DNA of 64,000 bases from Tridacna crocea (taxonomy: Eukaryota > Mollusca > Bivalvia > Cardiida > Cardiidae). A program made the position numbers and the translations under genes. Of the stretch, positions 35,501 to 45,414 are shown piece by piece. Where the stretch lies: assembly GCA_943736015.1 (NCBI GenBank), contig OX031070.1:44168173-44232172 (forward strand), in the 5' to 3' direction. Under the pieces are notes generated by a model. That model saw nothing but the letters and a program-made list of their open reading frames with translations. It did no database searches and was not told where the DNA came from. Positions within the stretch are counted from its first letter, which is position 1; each line of letters begins with the position of its first letter.

Positions 35501-38500
35501 GGGTAGAGGCTGGAATTCAGGTGTTTTACTCGCTGGGTCCGACCTGGGGTGGAGTGATAACTATGGCAAGCTACAACAAATTTCATCAGAAAAGTTTCTG
35601 GTAATACAGACACAATTATCTGTTATTATAAAACTTAAATTCGTGTTCAAACTTAACTCTTTACCAAACAACAAAACTTTAGACTTGTCCAAATTGAAAG
35701 CATTTGCAGACAACAAAATAAAATTGACTAAAAATTTGAAATTTCTTTTGGGAAGGAAAAATAACATTGTGGGAAAAGGAGAAAATGATGGTTACCAGCA
35801 TTTTCTCCTTTTCCCACAATGTTTTCAAAAGGCTTCTTACTCAGGGGTGTTAAAAGTCGGGATTGTGTGGTAAAGAGTTAAATCTTCATTTGTTCGTTAA
35901 AGTGCTTTGTTTACGGCAATAGTTGCTCTAGCGACCAATGCAGATCAAGATCATACTGCAATAAACGTGCAGTCTGATCTTTGACCTACATTGTCAGCTT
36001 TGCTCAGAACATTTCTGGTCAAAAACTGAAAATTGAAACTGGATCGATCTTGGTCTTATTTGTAGACAGAAAATATTCGATGTGTTTATCAGACGCTGCG
36101 AGGGTTATTTCTTCATATATAAATTCCTGGATTGTGAGAGCGTGACTTTAATGTGAAAAGAAAGACAGGCAGAAAGTTTTATTTGCAGACCTGCGAAATT
36201 TTATACTCAAATGTGTTGAATCTGAAAAAAAAATGTAATGTGTCCAGATAATTACACTATCTCTGTACACGACATAATTTTGGACTTGTCCAAATCAATA
36301 ACATTAGCAGAGGCCAGGGCCCGTATTCACCAACCATTCTTGAGAATATTCTTGGCCTTATTCTCCAAGGTTTTCTGAATTTGTAAGTAACACAACTTCT
36401 GATTGGCTAAACCGAATGGTTTAGCCAATCAGAAGTTGTGTTACTTACAAATGTAGAAAATTCTGGAGAATAAGACAAAGAACGGTCTTAATAATGGTTG
36501 GTGAATACGGGTCGAGGTAAAACATAACCCTATAATAGGAAACCATAATCGAAAGATAGTTGAGGAAAGTGCTGTAAGGGTTACACGTCTGAGTGTGTTT
36601 CATAAGCATGATAAATATAATATACATTTGAAAAAGTTGTAATTTAAACTTTTTGTTGCACATGGATACTTTAACTAATTTACTGTCGTAATAATTTTGC
36701 ACACAACGATACAAAAACTTCGCTGTAAATATGAAATATCACGTTTTTACTATTGCAACCCAGTCTAGCGACATCTGAAAAAGGGCTCAAGAGTCTGTAA
36801 TTCGCATATGATATGTTGTAATTCTATGACATCAAAGATAACAAATGTTACAATAATCATTGCAACATCTGCACAAAATTATTGCGAAATATAAAATCAA
36901 AAATACCTGGGAAAATTCCAAACTTCTCTTACGTTAGTTTTGGTCCTCATCTAATCAGGAATGAAAAAGAGTAGCAAGGAAAATAAATGTTATGCTGAAA
37001 GAGTATGCTGAAATGTAGTCTTTACTTAATACGTTTTGATTGACATTCAGTGTAATATTATTGATATGTGTTGGTACTGTGGCTCCCTGGCAAAAGGTGG
37101 TTGAATCAAGGGTGATAACCTACGTCATAGCAGAGGTGTCGGTATAGCCGCCATTTTGTGGGCAAAGTGCAGATTAATTACTTTAAACAGAAAATTATAT
37201 GTATCTAAAATTTACTTAGAATATCTACTTCATCTGGTGACGGTAAATATATTTGTCCTATTCGTGAAGTCAAAATGACATGAAACAATGTTGTAGCTCT
37301 AAACACTTCAACACAATTATTCCTAATGGCATTGTGTATACGACATCTATTTTTAAATCGCACATGTGTCACCGGCTTCGATATTTGTGCGGAGATAATT
37401 GCAAAATCAACGAAACTAATGAACAAAATATTAATGTATACCAACGAAGAAAGTTGTCAGGTACCATATGCACTGTTTGTTTTGGACAGATCTTCAATAA
37501 CAATATACAAGTTGAAAAACTTACTTTTTAAAACGAAAATGGCGGATTTAAAATATCTCCTATGACGTATGCTATGACGTAGGTTATTACCCCTGTGATG
37601 CATCCATGTGATACATTTTACCAAGTAAGTGATCAAATTATCATGGATTCACAAAAATCCATTTTGTGAAATAAGCTAATGAATCATGATATAGAAAATT
37701 AAAACAAACAAATAAACAAAAAAAGGTTTTTCGAACAAGGCCACCCTTTGCGGGTGGACTGCGCAGGCTGACTTGAGTCTGCTTTTTTTCAGATGCATTT
37801 AACACCTGTTTCACAGAGCGTGACTCGTTTATTCTCAATAATAAAACCATGACTTAACCCTTTACTCCATAGATACTCATTTCTACGCATTGCTTGTAGG
37901 AGACTGTGGAAAACATTGTGGCAAAAGGTGAAATTGCTCGTGACGAGCAATTTCACCTTTTGTCACAATGTTTTCTTTGCTATCAAAAGGTGTCATATAC
38001 ACATAAGAAATGGCTTCATCCTCGCTGTTATTTAGGGCCAATTAGAAATACCACAGAAATGTCTTATGGGGTAAAGGGTTAACTTTGATTGTATATCTAT
38101 CTTACTCAGATGTCGTAAAATTTTCATAATGCTAATAAATATGTTGTAAATAATTACATGCATTCAAGAATTTATCCCGTTCCTCCTCTCTATAAAGTTA
38201 GTTATATAAATATGTCTGTTTCTCCATTAAGAATAAGTCATGTTATTTTTTTAAAAGACGCGTTAATGCATTTGAAAAAAAAAAGCATTCAACAATGTCA
38301 GCCTATGCGGATAGCACAGGCTTCATTGGTCGATGCTTTTGCTGCTGGTAAATTTTCTGTTTTTCAAAGATATGTCTACACCAAGAGTTGGCCGGTTTTT
38401 AGAAAAGAGAACAGATTCATATAGTGTGACGACTTACTTAGTGTCATGCATCATGAAAATGCACAAACTCTCCTTTTCCACCATGCCGCTTACATGACTA

Positions 38501-41500
38501 TAATAACATTGGCTGATCCGTCATGCAAAAAGGGACCTTTTGGGAACTGCGAAAAGTGTCGACCCTGGTCAGTCTGCGCGAATGCGCAGACTGACCAGGG
38601 TCGACACTTGTCGCCTTTATGATATTTTCTGTATGAAAAGTGGTCATTCTACCTAACTATACAATCATTTTTTAATTATCAACTTAAATTTGACCTGCAC
38701 TATCGCTAATCGGTTTTAATCTAAATGATGTAAGGAATTCCTAGATATTTCCTTTTCATGTGACGGATCACAATTTTTTTCCTAGGTCCTCAACGATGTG
38801 TGTCGTTATCAGTGGCTTTTCTTCGTTCTTCAACGGTCTAGTTGTATTTACTATACTCGGTTTTATGGCCAAAGATGCGGGCTTATCAGTACAAGAGGTT
38901 GCCACACAATCGGGTAGGTGTAAATACGACAAAAGCTTCAATTTTCCTTGTATGCAAAACCCATAGTTTATCGTGTAAATGTGTCAGACCAGTAGTAAAA
39001 TGCTAGAGTACTTAGAAATGCAAAAAGGCTGACCTTGAAATATTCTTATCGAAAAGCTGGATACCTAAATGGGATGACTTCATTTGTTTTTTAAGCGATA
39101 CTGTCTTGGTAAGCCCGGTGGATTCTGAAATCAAGGCTGAAATTACGAGCCATGTTAGAATATCTAATTACTTCGCCAATTTTTTCCTTATCAGGGATTT
39201 ATGTTTGATTCAATGTATCTACCCTTTTCGTTCTTTTAACCCTCATCCTTCTGAATAACTATCATTTTCAATGCGATTGTAAATCATTTTCAATGCGAAT
39301 GTAGATGTTGAAATATGCCCTGGCAAAAAAAAGGCGTGTTGCATCTCCGTAATTCATCGTTCAAAAACGTCAGTAAGTTGCCCCTTATGTAAGAAATAAC
39401 CTTATATCTATCGTGATTATGCACCACGTTGTGAATTATGTGGCGCAGTGAATAAACCAAACGGGCTATCGCTGTGGTCGATTATTTATCGTGCCTTGTT
39501 ACAGCTTTGGTTTATTAAACCCCCTTTTGCCAGAGCATGACTCATCTCACTTTTTCAATGTGTGATTTTTATAGAAACTTTTTTTTTTATGCAGGACCGG
39601 GTCTCACGTTTGTTGTGTTTCCAATTGCCTTAAGTAAAATGCCATTACCACAGCTGTGGTCGGTACTGTTCTTCCTGATGTTGACAACTGTAGTTTTCGA
39701 CAGCATTGTAAGTTTCTATTTTATCAAAATATGTCACTTTTGAAAGTTGTTTATAGATCTAAGTTTAACCTTTATCATGCTGAATATCTAAAATGAAATT
39801 TTCAATTCGATAGTAAAGAACCAAATATTACTTTTTCAAATTTTATGTTTTAAGGAATGAATTTCTCCTTGTCAGACAGTGCTCGTAGATCCATGGAGCT
39901 ACACTGTTAGACAAGTAGAAATTCATCCCAAAAAACACACTCCGAATAAATAGAGGATATTGGTTTTTTTTTTTTCGGTGAAAGATCGAAATTTATTTCA
40001 TCGAGTGAACACAACCGTTAATATTTTCACGAGAAATAATGTGGTAATGGGTTAAGCATTACGTTACTCTCCATGCATTACCCCTGGGAAAATTGACTTG
40101 CAAAAATCTTCGTTTCCTATGAATATTCATATGGTCGGAAAGTACCCTAATAGCCAATCGAAAGATCGATAACATATTCATTCTCTCCTGTAGGGAGGTC
40201 ACTTTCACTTCGTCAGTTACTAAAAATAGAAATTACTGCATATCTGTGATAAAAATAGTTTAAATTTTCTCAAAGAAAAACTTAGACTACCAATCAAAAT
40301 GCTTCATGAATAATTCATGAGAACGAGGAAACGCCAGCAAAATAAACCAGGGTCGATTACAGTATGAACGGAAACTTGGTCAACGAGGATGGCCTACAGG
40401 TGCTCTTCTCAAAGGTCGTTAAACAACGAGGTGGCCTCTGTGGAGCATTGTCAATATATTATACCTTTAGAGTGCTTCTTCATCTACACTTTCTGTCGCC
40501 CAAAGTGTCAAGCTGTACTATTTTTCGGTGTTTCAGTTTGGGATGTTCGAGACAGTTTCTAGTGGAATCATAGACTTCTTTCCCAAACAACTAACATCCA
40601 GAAGAATCATTGTTAACATTGTCATCGGTGTAGTCATGGCACTGACTGCTTTACCTTTATGTTTAAATGTGAGTGCATCTTAATTATTTTATCTCAATCA
40701 TCCTTCTAGTTTTGTCTGTCTTGTACAACTCCTCTTTCTCTGTCTTCTCCTCTCCCTAACACCTTCGTCTTAATTTTCCTCTTCTTCTCTTTTCTTTCTT
40801 TCTTTTTTTCTTTTCGTATAAAAATGAGATTCTAGGACAATTGCCCCCGGGCTTTTGCCCCCCCCCCCGGACTATTGCCCCCTGAGGACAATTTCCCCAG
40901 ACCATTGCCCCCGAGGACAATTCCCCCTGGACAATAGTCCGGGGGAGAATTGTCCTCCGGGGGCAATAGTCCGGGGGGCAATTGTCATGATACGAAAAAT
41001 GATTATAAGAATGATTGTGATAATGATGCTAGTAAATGTTATAATTATAATAAAATCAAGTTTCTGCTTTTACTGTTTTTAACTGTAAACTATAAGCAGA
41101 CGATTATGATCCGTTTATAGCATATTGAGATTTCAAGTTTTGGTGATTTTTTGATAATTTCAATTCACTGATAGTTGTTAGTGCTCTGTTGTTCACAATA
41201 ATGATTGTATTCACAGTTTCACTATTACACTTGTCCACTGTGATTTCAAAAAGGTTTTTATAATCCTCCTTAATTTTGCTGTCATTTGTTTGCTTTGTTT
41301 TTCATATTTCAGAGCGGTATATACGTTTTCCAGCTAGCTGACTGGTATTTTTCACAATTTGCTCTTCTATATGGGTCACTATTTGAATGTATAGCTGTAT
41401 GTTGGATGTATGGTAAGGACACCTTTATTTTCATTTCAGTTGTTGCTCTTCCACTCATAACTAGAGTCTGAAACCAAAAACGAAAAGTATGCGCAAATAA

Positions 41501-43589
41501 CCTCTCGTATTCCACAGTATTTAGCATTTTTTCAAAGTGACCTTTTTTAACTTTTATCTTAATTGCTTCCATTTGCCTCAAGACCTTTTCTATATATCAC
41601 TTGTCCCATTTTATGACACATGCAAGTGTAAAAAAGACTTTTATTACATGTATCGCTAATTGCTAGTCATAATCGGTTGAAAGCAGGCCATTTAACATGT
41701 ATAGTTACATTCATTCTTTTTATTACTATTATTTTTAGATGTACATTCTATAAAGGAAATATTCTAGCAGTTTCAACATTTTATCAGTTGTCGCATAGCG
41801 TTCTCTGCGTTTCTTTACGTTATCTCCTTTTTTTCAAATCGTAATGTTAAGCTCTTTTCTTTCCTTTGATTACCTTTGACACACGTAAAATAATCACAGA
41901 CCAAAGGCCATCGTTGACAAAAAAAGCAGATAAGAGTTGCATTCATTTTAAATTTACAAAGAGCTTCTTAGGAGCAAGTAATCGAACTTAAATTCGCCTG
42001 TAGGCTTTCACCCATTACCTCTTTCTACTTACATGAACAAAGACTAGTTCACTTTCTCATAAGCTCTTTTCTTCTTCACATTTAAAGGAACGGACAGGTT
42101 TTGTCGAGACATAGCGATGATGACTGGTAGACGAGTTTCTCCATTACTGAGGTCAATGTGGACAGTCGTTATACCCGTAGTTGTGACGGTAAATTATATG
42201 ATTCATGCTTATGCTTGACATATTTACATTTTCGACATACTGTAATACTTGACGATTTTGTAACTGTTTGTGTTTATAAAGGTGATCAGAAGGATGTTCT
42301 GTGAAAAGGGGTTAAATGCATATGCAAACAGTGTCGACCTGATATTAGTCTGACAATCTGACATGGGACGTAACCTTTTGCCAAATGTATTTTTACATGT
42401 TCAAGGACCATTCTACCTAGGGATTTATTCGATTGTTATATGTAAATGGATCCATAATTATGGAATAGATTTCTTGCTATAACGCATCACGGAGCACGGT
42501 TCAAATATTGGATGGTTTATCAAAGAATCACTTCACCTCATTTGTGTTTTGCTGTTCACAAAAAAATGCTCTCAGAACTGTCAGTGCTTTGATTTGTTCT
42601 CAATTTTTCAGATTACGTTTTTGCTGATACTGTCCAGGTATTCAACTCCTAGTTACGGTGACGGTTACGTGTATAGCTCGATCGCCATCGCTGTGGGGAT
42701 TGTGATCGGGTTGTTACCAAATATAGGTATGGTTACAGTGGCTGTTAAAGTCCTTTGGCAGGCAGAAGGAACACTAACACAGGTATGTATTTTACATGTT
42801 TTTCTAAATTAACTTCAGACTGCCACTACGTACGTGTAGTCTGATCTTTTCTTAACATTTTCTATTGCATTTTATTGCTATTGTCATATCTCCAGTACAT
42901 TTATTTAGACCCATTTTTTGAATCTGAAACAACCATTTTAGAAAAAAGGCAGTCCCTGATTTTTACGACCCTGAGATGGAAGCCTTTTGAAAACTTTGTG
43001 GGAAAAGAAGAAAATGCTGGTAACCAGCATTTTCTCCTTTTCCCACGATGTTTTCTACCCTACTGGAAACAAAGTTCAATTTTTGAGTTACGTTTATTTT
43101 GTCGTCTGCAAATCCTTAAATTTGGACCAGTCTAAGAATTTTGTCGTTTTGGTAAAGAGTTAAGGCAAGAATAGTATTCATTTATATATTTAGTTCATTA
43201 TGTAGGGCTTTATAAAAGAAAAAAAAAAGAATCAAGAGAAGAAAAATTAAAACGTACTGTAATACCGTTTCGGCAAGAATAAAAAACAAATAAGAAGACC
43301 GTACATATCAAATATAGATCTAGTACAGTCCGATTTTGATCGACATTGTCCTAAGCAGCACCTTACGTCGAACTAGGCGTTAAAACGGACGTGCGATCTC
43401 ATTTTCTACTTGCAGCGTTTTCGGATAGCCACGACTCCGGACGACACATGGCAGCCCAACAACAAAGACGCCAAAAAGCTTTATAAAATAAAACCATACG
43501 TGTACCCACAGTCTTATTTTGACAGACTGATGTTAGACCTTCTAGGACCGAAGGCGGACTATGACATCTTAACTTTAAATCCACATTAA
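26509..43589 (+). CDS. SLC6-family (Na+/Cl--dependent-type) transporter
   Basis: Fourteen exons: 26509-26747, 28743-28888, 30603-30755, 32828-32933, 33505-33637, 34272-34406, 35497-35600, 38786-38913, 39595-39707, 40537-40668, 41313-41412, 42088-42188, 42612-42782, 43416-43589. Together 1935 nt, 644 aa, in frame throughout. An acceptor (TTTTTTGCAG, ending 26490) precedes the ATG, so a 5' UTR exon probably lies upstream. TM1 carries F-W-R-F-P and then N-G-G-G-A-F-L-I-P, the SLC6 signature. EL2 has three N-glycosylation sequons between two cysteines. TM6 has S-L-G-P-T-W-G-G and TM8 has F-D-S (417-418). It should be a plasma-membrane importer of an amino acid or related solute: G68 occupies the position where monoamine transporters have Asp. 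Oddities by eye alignment to SERT: S71 for N101, T140 for Y176, S348 for N368. The introns are full of MITEs. Confidence 0.93.
26791..27049. mobile_element. GC-rich dyad MITE in SLC6 intron 1
   Basis: Complete relative of 15150-15398. It opens CACGCGAAAAGGGGCATTCG and closes with inverted GTCCGTTTTCCCATGTTGC. Four GTGTCGT/ACGACAC arms surround two CAGCCTGCGCAG-type dyads. It starts about 43 bp after the exon 1 donor. Confidence 0.75.
27085..27233 (+). mobile_element. Degenerate palindrome-core MITE
   Basis: Core recognisable as AGGGAGAAAATGCTGG and CCATTTTCTCC with a mutated centre; the right end reads GGGGTAACGGGTAA. The left end is lost. Confidence 0.6.
27570..27772 (-). mobile_element. 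tRNA-headed SINE, copy 1 (SLC6 intron 1)
   Basis: On the - strand the head has an A box (TGGTCGTGAGGTAGAGC) and a B box (GAGTTCGATACCC). A conserved body then contains CAACTTTGGGATTTTTCATT and GTAGTTCCCAGGAAGCAGAA, ending CAATCGATGTAAAATAAATA. Sister copies are at 44075-44270 (-) and 56588-56790 (+). Confidence 0.8.
27867..28094 (+). mobile_element. Palindrome-core TTAA MITE, type B
   Basis: Complete copy in SLC6 intron 1 with CCCCATAAGGCA on the left. The core pairs GTGACAAAAGG with CCTTTTGCCAC, one mismatch. Confidence 0.9.
28095..28742. other. SLC6 intron 1, 3' part; nothing recognised
   Basis: AT-rich intron with a short (TA)n run near 28584-28600 and a normal acceptor (CAATTTCTTCAG). 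No other feature seen. Confidence 0.5.
29343..29573 (-). mobile_element. Palindrome-core TTAA MITE, type A (reference copy)
   Basis: Best example of the family. The core is a perfect hairpin: left arm 29399-29431, loop TAA 29432-29434, right arm 29435-29467 (33+3+33). Outside it lie unique flanks (AAGAAGCC side and GTCGTCTGCAAATGC side), then inverted termini CCCATTACCA and TGGTAATGGG. The target site is TTGA on the left (one change) and TTAA on the right. CCC termini with TTAA sites are typical of piggyBac-superfamily ends. No coding capacity. Confidence 0.93.
29574..30214. other. SLC6 intron 2, nothing recognised
   Basis: AT-rich intron without a gene or recognised repeat. Confidence 0.5.
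30215..30444 (+). mobile_element. Palindrome-core TTAA MITE, type B
   Basis: Complete copy with TTAA at both ends, 158 bp upstream of SLC6 exon 3. One extra A in the left arm (GACAAAAAGG). Confidence 0.9.
30484..30533 (+). repeat. (CAT)n microsatellite before SLC6 exon 3
   Basis: Imperfect CAT/TCA trinucleotide run about 70 bp upstream of the exon 3 acceptor. It gives a spurious poly-His or poly-Met reading frame. Confidence 0.8.
31080..31308 (-). mobile_element. Palindrome-core TTAA MITE, type A (CCCAAAC subtype)
   Basis: Termini are CCCTTTCCCAAAC and GAAAGGG, not TTTACCA. The right flank carries the GTCATCTGCAAA box. The arms have a few unpaired changes (GAAGAAACTGC against GCATTTTCTCC). 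Confidence 0.85.
31320..32395 (-). pseudogene. Ty3/Gypsy pol (RT) remnant, split by a MITE
   Basis: On the - strand, residues near 32270-32130 read P-Y-R-M-N-P-K-K-L, then [10 protein letters not shown], the RT N-terminus of Ty3/Gypsy elements. P-C-I-L-L-P-K and R-M-R-T-D follow near 32110-32060. After the MITE come N-A-V-T-K-V-D-S-F, then K-Y-V-T-K-F-D (near 31810) and [11 protein letters not shown] (near 31690). Stops and frameshifts make it dead. Neither LTR was found. Confidence 0.8.
31856..32057 (+). mobile_element. Palindrome-core TTAA MITE, type C, inside Gypsy pol
   Basis: Core GAGAAATTGCTCG, loop TTA, CGAGCAATTTCTCC. The left border TTAA (31856-31859) coincides with a TTAA that the pol sequence itself should contain just before N-A-V-T-K. 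The right ~25 bp, including the second TTAA, are missing. Confidence 0.88.
32396..33504. other. SLC6 introns 3-4 apart from exon 4; nothing recognised
   Basis: AT-rich sequence flanking exon 4 (32828-32933), with short T-runs before the acceptors. No repeat shared with the rest of the window was noticed. Confidence 0.45.
33923..34142 (-). mobile_element. Palindrome-core TTAA MITE, type A
   Basis: Carries the paired variant ATTGTTGGAAAAGG in the left arm and CCAACAAT in the right arm (consensus GTGGG and CCCAC). TTAA at both ends. Confidence 0.9.
34468..34862 (+). mobile_element. ~390-bp MITE, copy 2, in SLC6 intron 6
   Basis: Opposite-orientation copy of 16713-17103, from TTCGCCAGCCAAGGTTACG to GCCTTGGCTTGCGAA. 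Confidence 0.75.
34863..35496. other. SLC6 intron 6, 3' part; nothing recognised
   Basis: AT-rich intron. The ORF at 35291-35506 has no family resemblance and runs into exon 7 out of its true frame context. Confidence 0.45.
35653..35881 (+). mobile_element. Palindrome-core TTAA MITE, type A
   Basis: Complete copy with TTA loop, 53 bp downstream of SLC6 exon 7. One unpaired change near the loop (GATGGTTACC). Confidence 0.9.
35930..36315. repeat. GATC-dyad repeat and MITE left-end fragment
   Basis: The AGATCAAGATCATACTGCA ... TGCAGTCTGATCTTTGA dyad lies at about 35940-35995. At about 36256-36315 a left-flank fragment of the palindrome MITE (GACATAATTTTGGACTTGTCC) is cut off by the next element. 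Confidence 0.5.
36317..36513. mobile_element. Fold-back MITE (~195 bp), copy 2
   Basis: Same element as 4705-4900. Its central stem is nearly perfect, with AACCGAATGGTTTAGCC at the centre. It interrupts a palindrome-MITE fragment on its left. Confidence 0.8.
36514..37109. other. SLC6 intron 7, nothing recognised
   Basis: AT-rich intron without a recognised feature. Confidence 0.45.
37110..37593. mobile_element. ~480-bp TIR element in SLC6 intron 7
   Basis: 22-bp inverted repeats: GGGTGATAACCTACGTCATAGC on the left side, written in two parts as GGGTGATAACC + TACGTCATAGC, and GCTATGACGTAGG + TTATTACCCC on the right. There are two mismatch or indel positions. Sub-terminal CGCCATTTTGTGG and AAAATGGCGGATT are also inverted. 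The ORFs inside lack similarity to any transposase I know. Confidence 0.7.
37740..37790. repeat. Fragment of the GC-rich dyad family
   Basis: Short GCGGGTGGACTGCGCAGGCTG segment related to 15150-15398. Confidence 0.4.
37854..38082 (-). mobile_element. Palindrome-core TTAA MITE, type B
   Basis: Complete copy in SLC6 intron 7. Core with GCTCG, TGA, CGAGC. TTAA at both ends. Confidence 0.9.
38525..38645. mobile_element. Short GC-rich dyad element
   Basis: Near-perfect palindrome around 38543-38612: AAGTGTCGACCCTGGTCAGT then CTGCGCGAATGCGCAG and back. Relative of the 15066-15110 unit; shares the following GATATTTTCTGTATGAAA tail. Confidence 0.65.
39856..39930. repeat. Hairpin in SLC6 intron 9
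   Basis: TGAATTTCTCCTTGTCAGAC and CTGTTAGACAAGTAGAAATTC pair with a few mismatches. The neighbouring 39951-40040 matches the left arm of the large hairpin at 45290-45414. Confidence 0.5.
40035..40055 (+). mobile_element. Right-end fragment of the TTAA MITE
   Basis: Only GTGGTAATGGGTTAA remains, joined to a fragment of the hairpin family. Confidence 0.55.
40845..40992. repeat. GGACAATTGCCCCC repeat cluster
   Basis: Several direct and inverted GGACAATTGCCCCCGG units with C/G homopolymers form an imperfect palindrome in SLC6 intron 10. Confidence 0.65.
41413..42087. other. SLC6 intron 11, nothing recognised
   Basis: AT-rich intron; no element seen. Confidence 0.45.
42296..42425. repeat. Degenerate GTGTCGAC dyad element
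   Basis: GTGAAAAGGGGTTAAATGCA then CAAACAGTGTCGACCTGAT, a weak inverted counterpart, and a tail ending CATTCTACCTAG. Related to 44773-44870. Confidence 0.4.
42945..43163 (-). mobile_element. Palindrome-core MITE, left end lost
   Basis: Begins within GTCCCTGATTTTTACG, keeps the core (TAA loop) and right end TGGTAAAGAGTTAA, in SLC6 intron 13. Confidence 0.8.
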
Positions 43590-43718
43590 CGTAGATTTAG
43601 CCCTATATTAATGACAACATGGGGCATCGTCACGTGATACGCTCTTAGAAAAGGAAGTGTCATATATACTCATATCTTTGTTATGCATCGTACGAAGGAA
43701 GTCAAGACATGACAGGCC

Positions 43719-43903
43719 CGTAGGAAAAGGGGTTGGGGATAGGGGGATAGCCCCCCCCCCCCCCAATAATTTCGAAAATCATAGTAACTAAAATATGAGT
43801 TTTAGTGCAATGCAACAACCATGCAAAAAATCTCAGTATTTCGAAGTTAGTCCCCCCCCCCCGCCCCCTCCCCCAATCTTGAAATTCTTCCTACGTGCCT
43901 GTG
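43719..43903. mobile_element. ~185-bp TIR element with C homopolymers
   Basis: Ends are ACAGGCCCGTAGGAA and TTCCTACGTGCCTGT. C-runs occur inside both ends. 130 bp downstream of the SLC6 stop, so probably in its 3' UTR. Confidence 0.55.
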
Positions 43904-44026
43904 ATATACGTGGATTGTTCCAGTACACCGTAGACTGAGCTTCCTGTAGAAAAAGTAACCGCTTTACGAGGCCAAGTTCACTTTTTACCTATATGTACAC
44001 AAGTATTGTGAACAAAATTACAGTAA

Positions 44027-44032
44027 AATAAA
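44027..44032 (+). promoter_or_regulatory. Candidate polyadenylation signal for the SLC6 gene
   Basis: AATAAA about 440 bp after the stop codon, followed by a T-rich stretch. Plausible but unproven. Confidence 0.3.
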
Positions 44033-44074
44033 TCTGACCACAGTATTCTTGTTTAATTTGTTTTACACGTACAT

Positions 44075-44270
44075 GTATTCATTTTAAATCGATTTAAAAA
44101 CAAGTTCTAAAATCTTATATTCTTATTAAACTTCCTGGAAACTACAACAGTACACAAGCCGAATATGTGGGCCAATACAAACTAGATATCCACTCCCAGG
44201 TATCGAACATATGACATTATGGTTACGAGACCGAGGCTTTACCTCACAACCACAGACACCATAACGACAT
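44075..44270 (-). mobile_element. tRNA-headed SINE, copy 2
   Basis: Diverged copy of 27570-27772, same strand: B-box remnant GTTCGATACC, body TAGTTTCCAGGAAG, tail near ATCGATTTAAAATG. Confidence 0.7.
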
Positions 44271-44285
44271 GGTTTCTGTAACACT

Positions 44286-44514
44286 TTAACCCTTTCCCAA
44301 ACAATCCCTGGGTTTTACGTATCTGCAGTAAAAGTCTGTTGAAAACACTGTGGGAAAATGAGAAATTGCTCGTTACGAGCAATTTCTCCTTTTCCCACAG
44401 TGTTTTCTACCCTTCCCAGAACAAATTTCAATTTTTCAGTCACCTTTATTTTGTCGTCTGCAAATGCCTTCAATTTGAACCAATCTAAAATTTTGTTGTG
44501 TGGTAAATAGTGAA
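44286..44514 (-). mobile_element. Palindrome-core TTAA MITE, type C
   Basis: Core GAGAAATTGCTCG, loop TTA, CGAGCAATTTCTCC, with paired CACTGTGGG/CCCACAGTG. The right target site has decayed to TGAA. Confidence 0.85.
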
Positions 44515-44772
44515 GTAATTTCTCCGAGCAATATTCATTAACACAGTGTGTATATATATATATACTTAGATATACTTAAATCTTGCTAATAGGATTTACG
44601 ATAAATGCAAAGAAAAATTACAAACAGCATCTTGGCCAGGTGTTCGCAAACAGTATCCTTAGGAATAAGGATATTTGCTATAACAAAGCTATCATGTTTT
44701 ACATATTGTTGGTGGCGATATTTATTATTTTCCTTTGAAATTTTCACATAACCAGAATCTTTGTACTGAGCC

Positions 44773-44872
44773 ATGCTCTGTGAAACAGAGGTTAAATTCA
44801 TCTGCAAAATTTATCGATTCATGTCAGCCTGCACATTCCGCGCAGGCTGACATGAAAAATTCTAAAGGTATA
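44773..44872. repeat. Short dyad element (ATGCTCTGTGAAA family)
   Basis: Starts GCCATGCTCTGTGAAACAG. Contains the palindrome ATGTCAGCCTGC ... GCAGGCTGACAT. Confidence 0.5.
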
Positions 44873-44888
44873 CAACCGATCTATATTC

Positions 44889-45020
44889 TTTGGCAGGTTA
44901 GAAAACATTGTGAGAAAAGGAGGAATTGCAGGTAACCAGCATTCCTTCTTTTCCCACAATGTTTTCAAAAGCTATCTCCGTCAGGATCTATAAAACTGGG
45001 GATTGCGTGGTATGTTTTAA
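44889..45020 (+). mobile_element. Palindrome-core MITE, left flank lost
   Basis: Core arms are imperfect (GGAGGAATTGCAGG against AGCATTCCTTC), with the right flank and terminal TTAA present. Confidence 0.7.
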
Positions 45021-45124
45021 TGCATTTTCGAAAACATATTTATCAATCCCTCTGACAGTTGACATTAATTTGTCTACAATCTTTGTACACACATTGTAAA
45101 CATGTATACTGATCTGTCTTTTTA

Positions 45125-45182
45125 GATGAAAGTATAGATCAAGGTCAGACTGCACAGAACATGCTGTCTGATCTTTAATGTA
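45125..45182. repeat. GATCAAGGTCAGACTGCA dyad
   Basis: Another member of the GATC dyad family (see 24480-24610). Confidence 0.45.
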
Positions 45183-45289
45183 CACTATGCCTTTTTTTTT
45201 TTGCGATATTCAAACTAAGCAGTTTTTGAAGAGTAAATTCTGGCTTTTTTCCACTGATTGAATATATAGAGGATATTTGTTTTTTTTTC

Positions 45290-45414
45290 GGTGAAAGATC
45301 GAAATTTATTTCATCGAGTGGACACCATCGGTAATATTTTCACTCGTGGCTGCGCCACGAGTGAAAATATTACCGATGGTGTTCGCGAGATGAAATAAAT
45401 TTCGATCTTTCACC
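45290..45414. repeat. Large hairpin (61-nt arms, 3-nt loop)
   Basis: Left arm 45290-45350 and right arm 45354-45414 are inverted copies with few mismatches around TGC. The arms contain GGTGAAAGATCGAAATTT and CACTCGTGGC. A half copy lies at 39951-40040. The sequence to 45735 (ATTTCATGC ... GCATGAAAT inverted ends) may belong to the same element. Confidence 0.75.
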
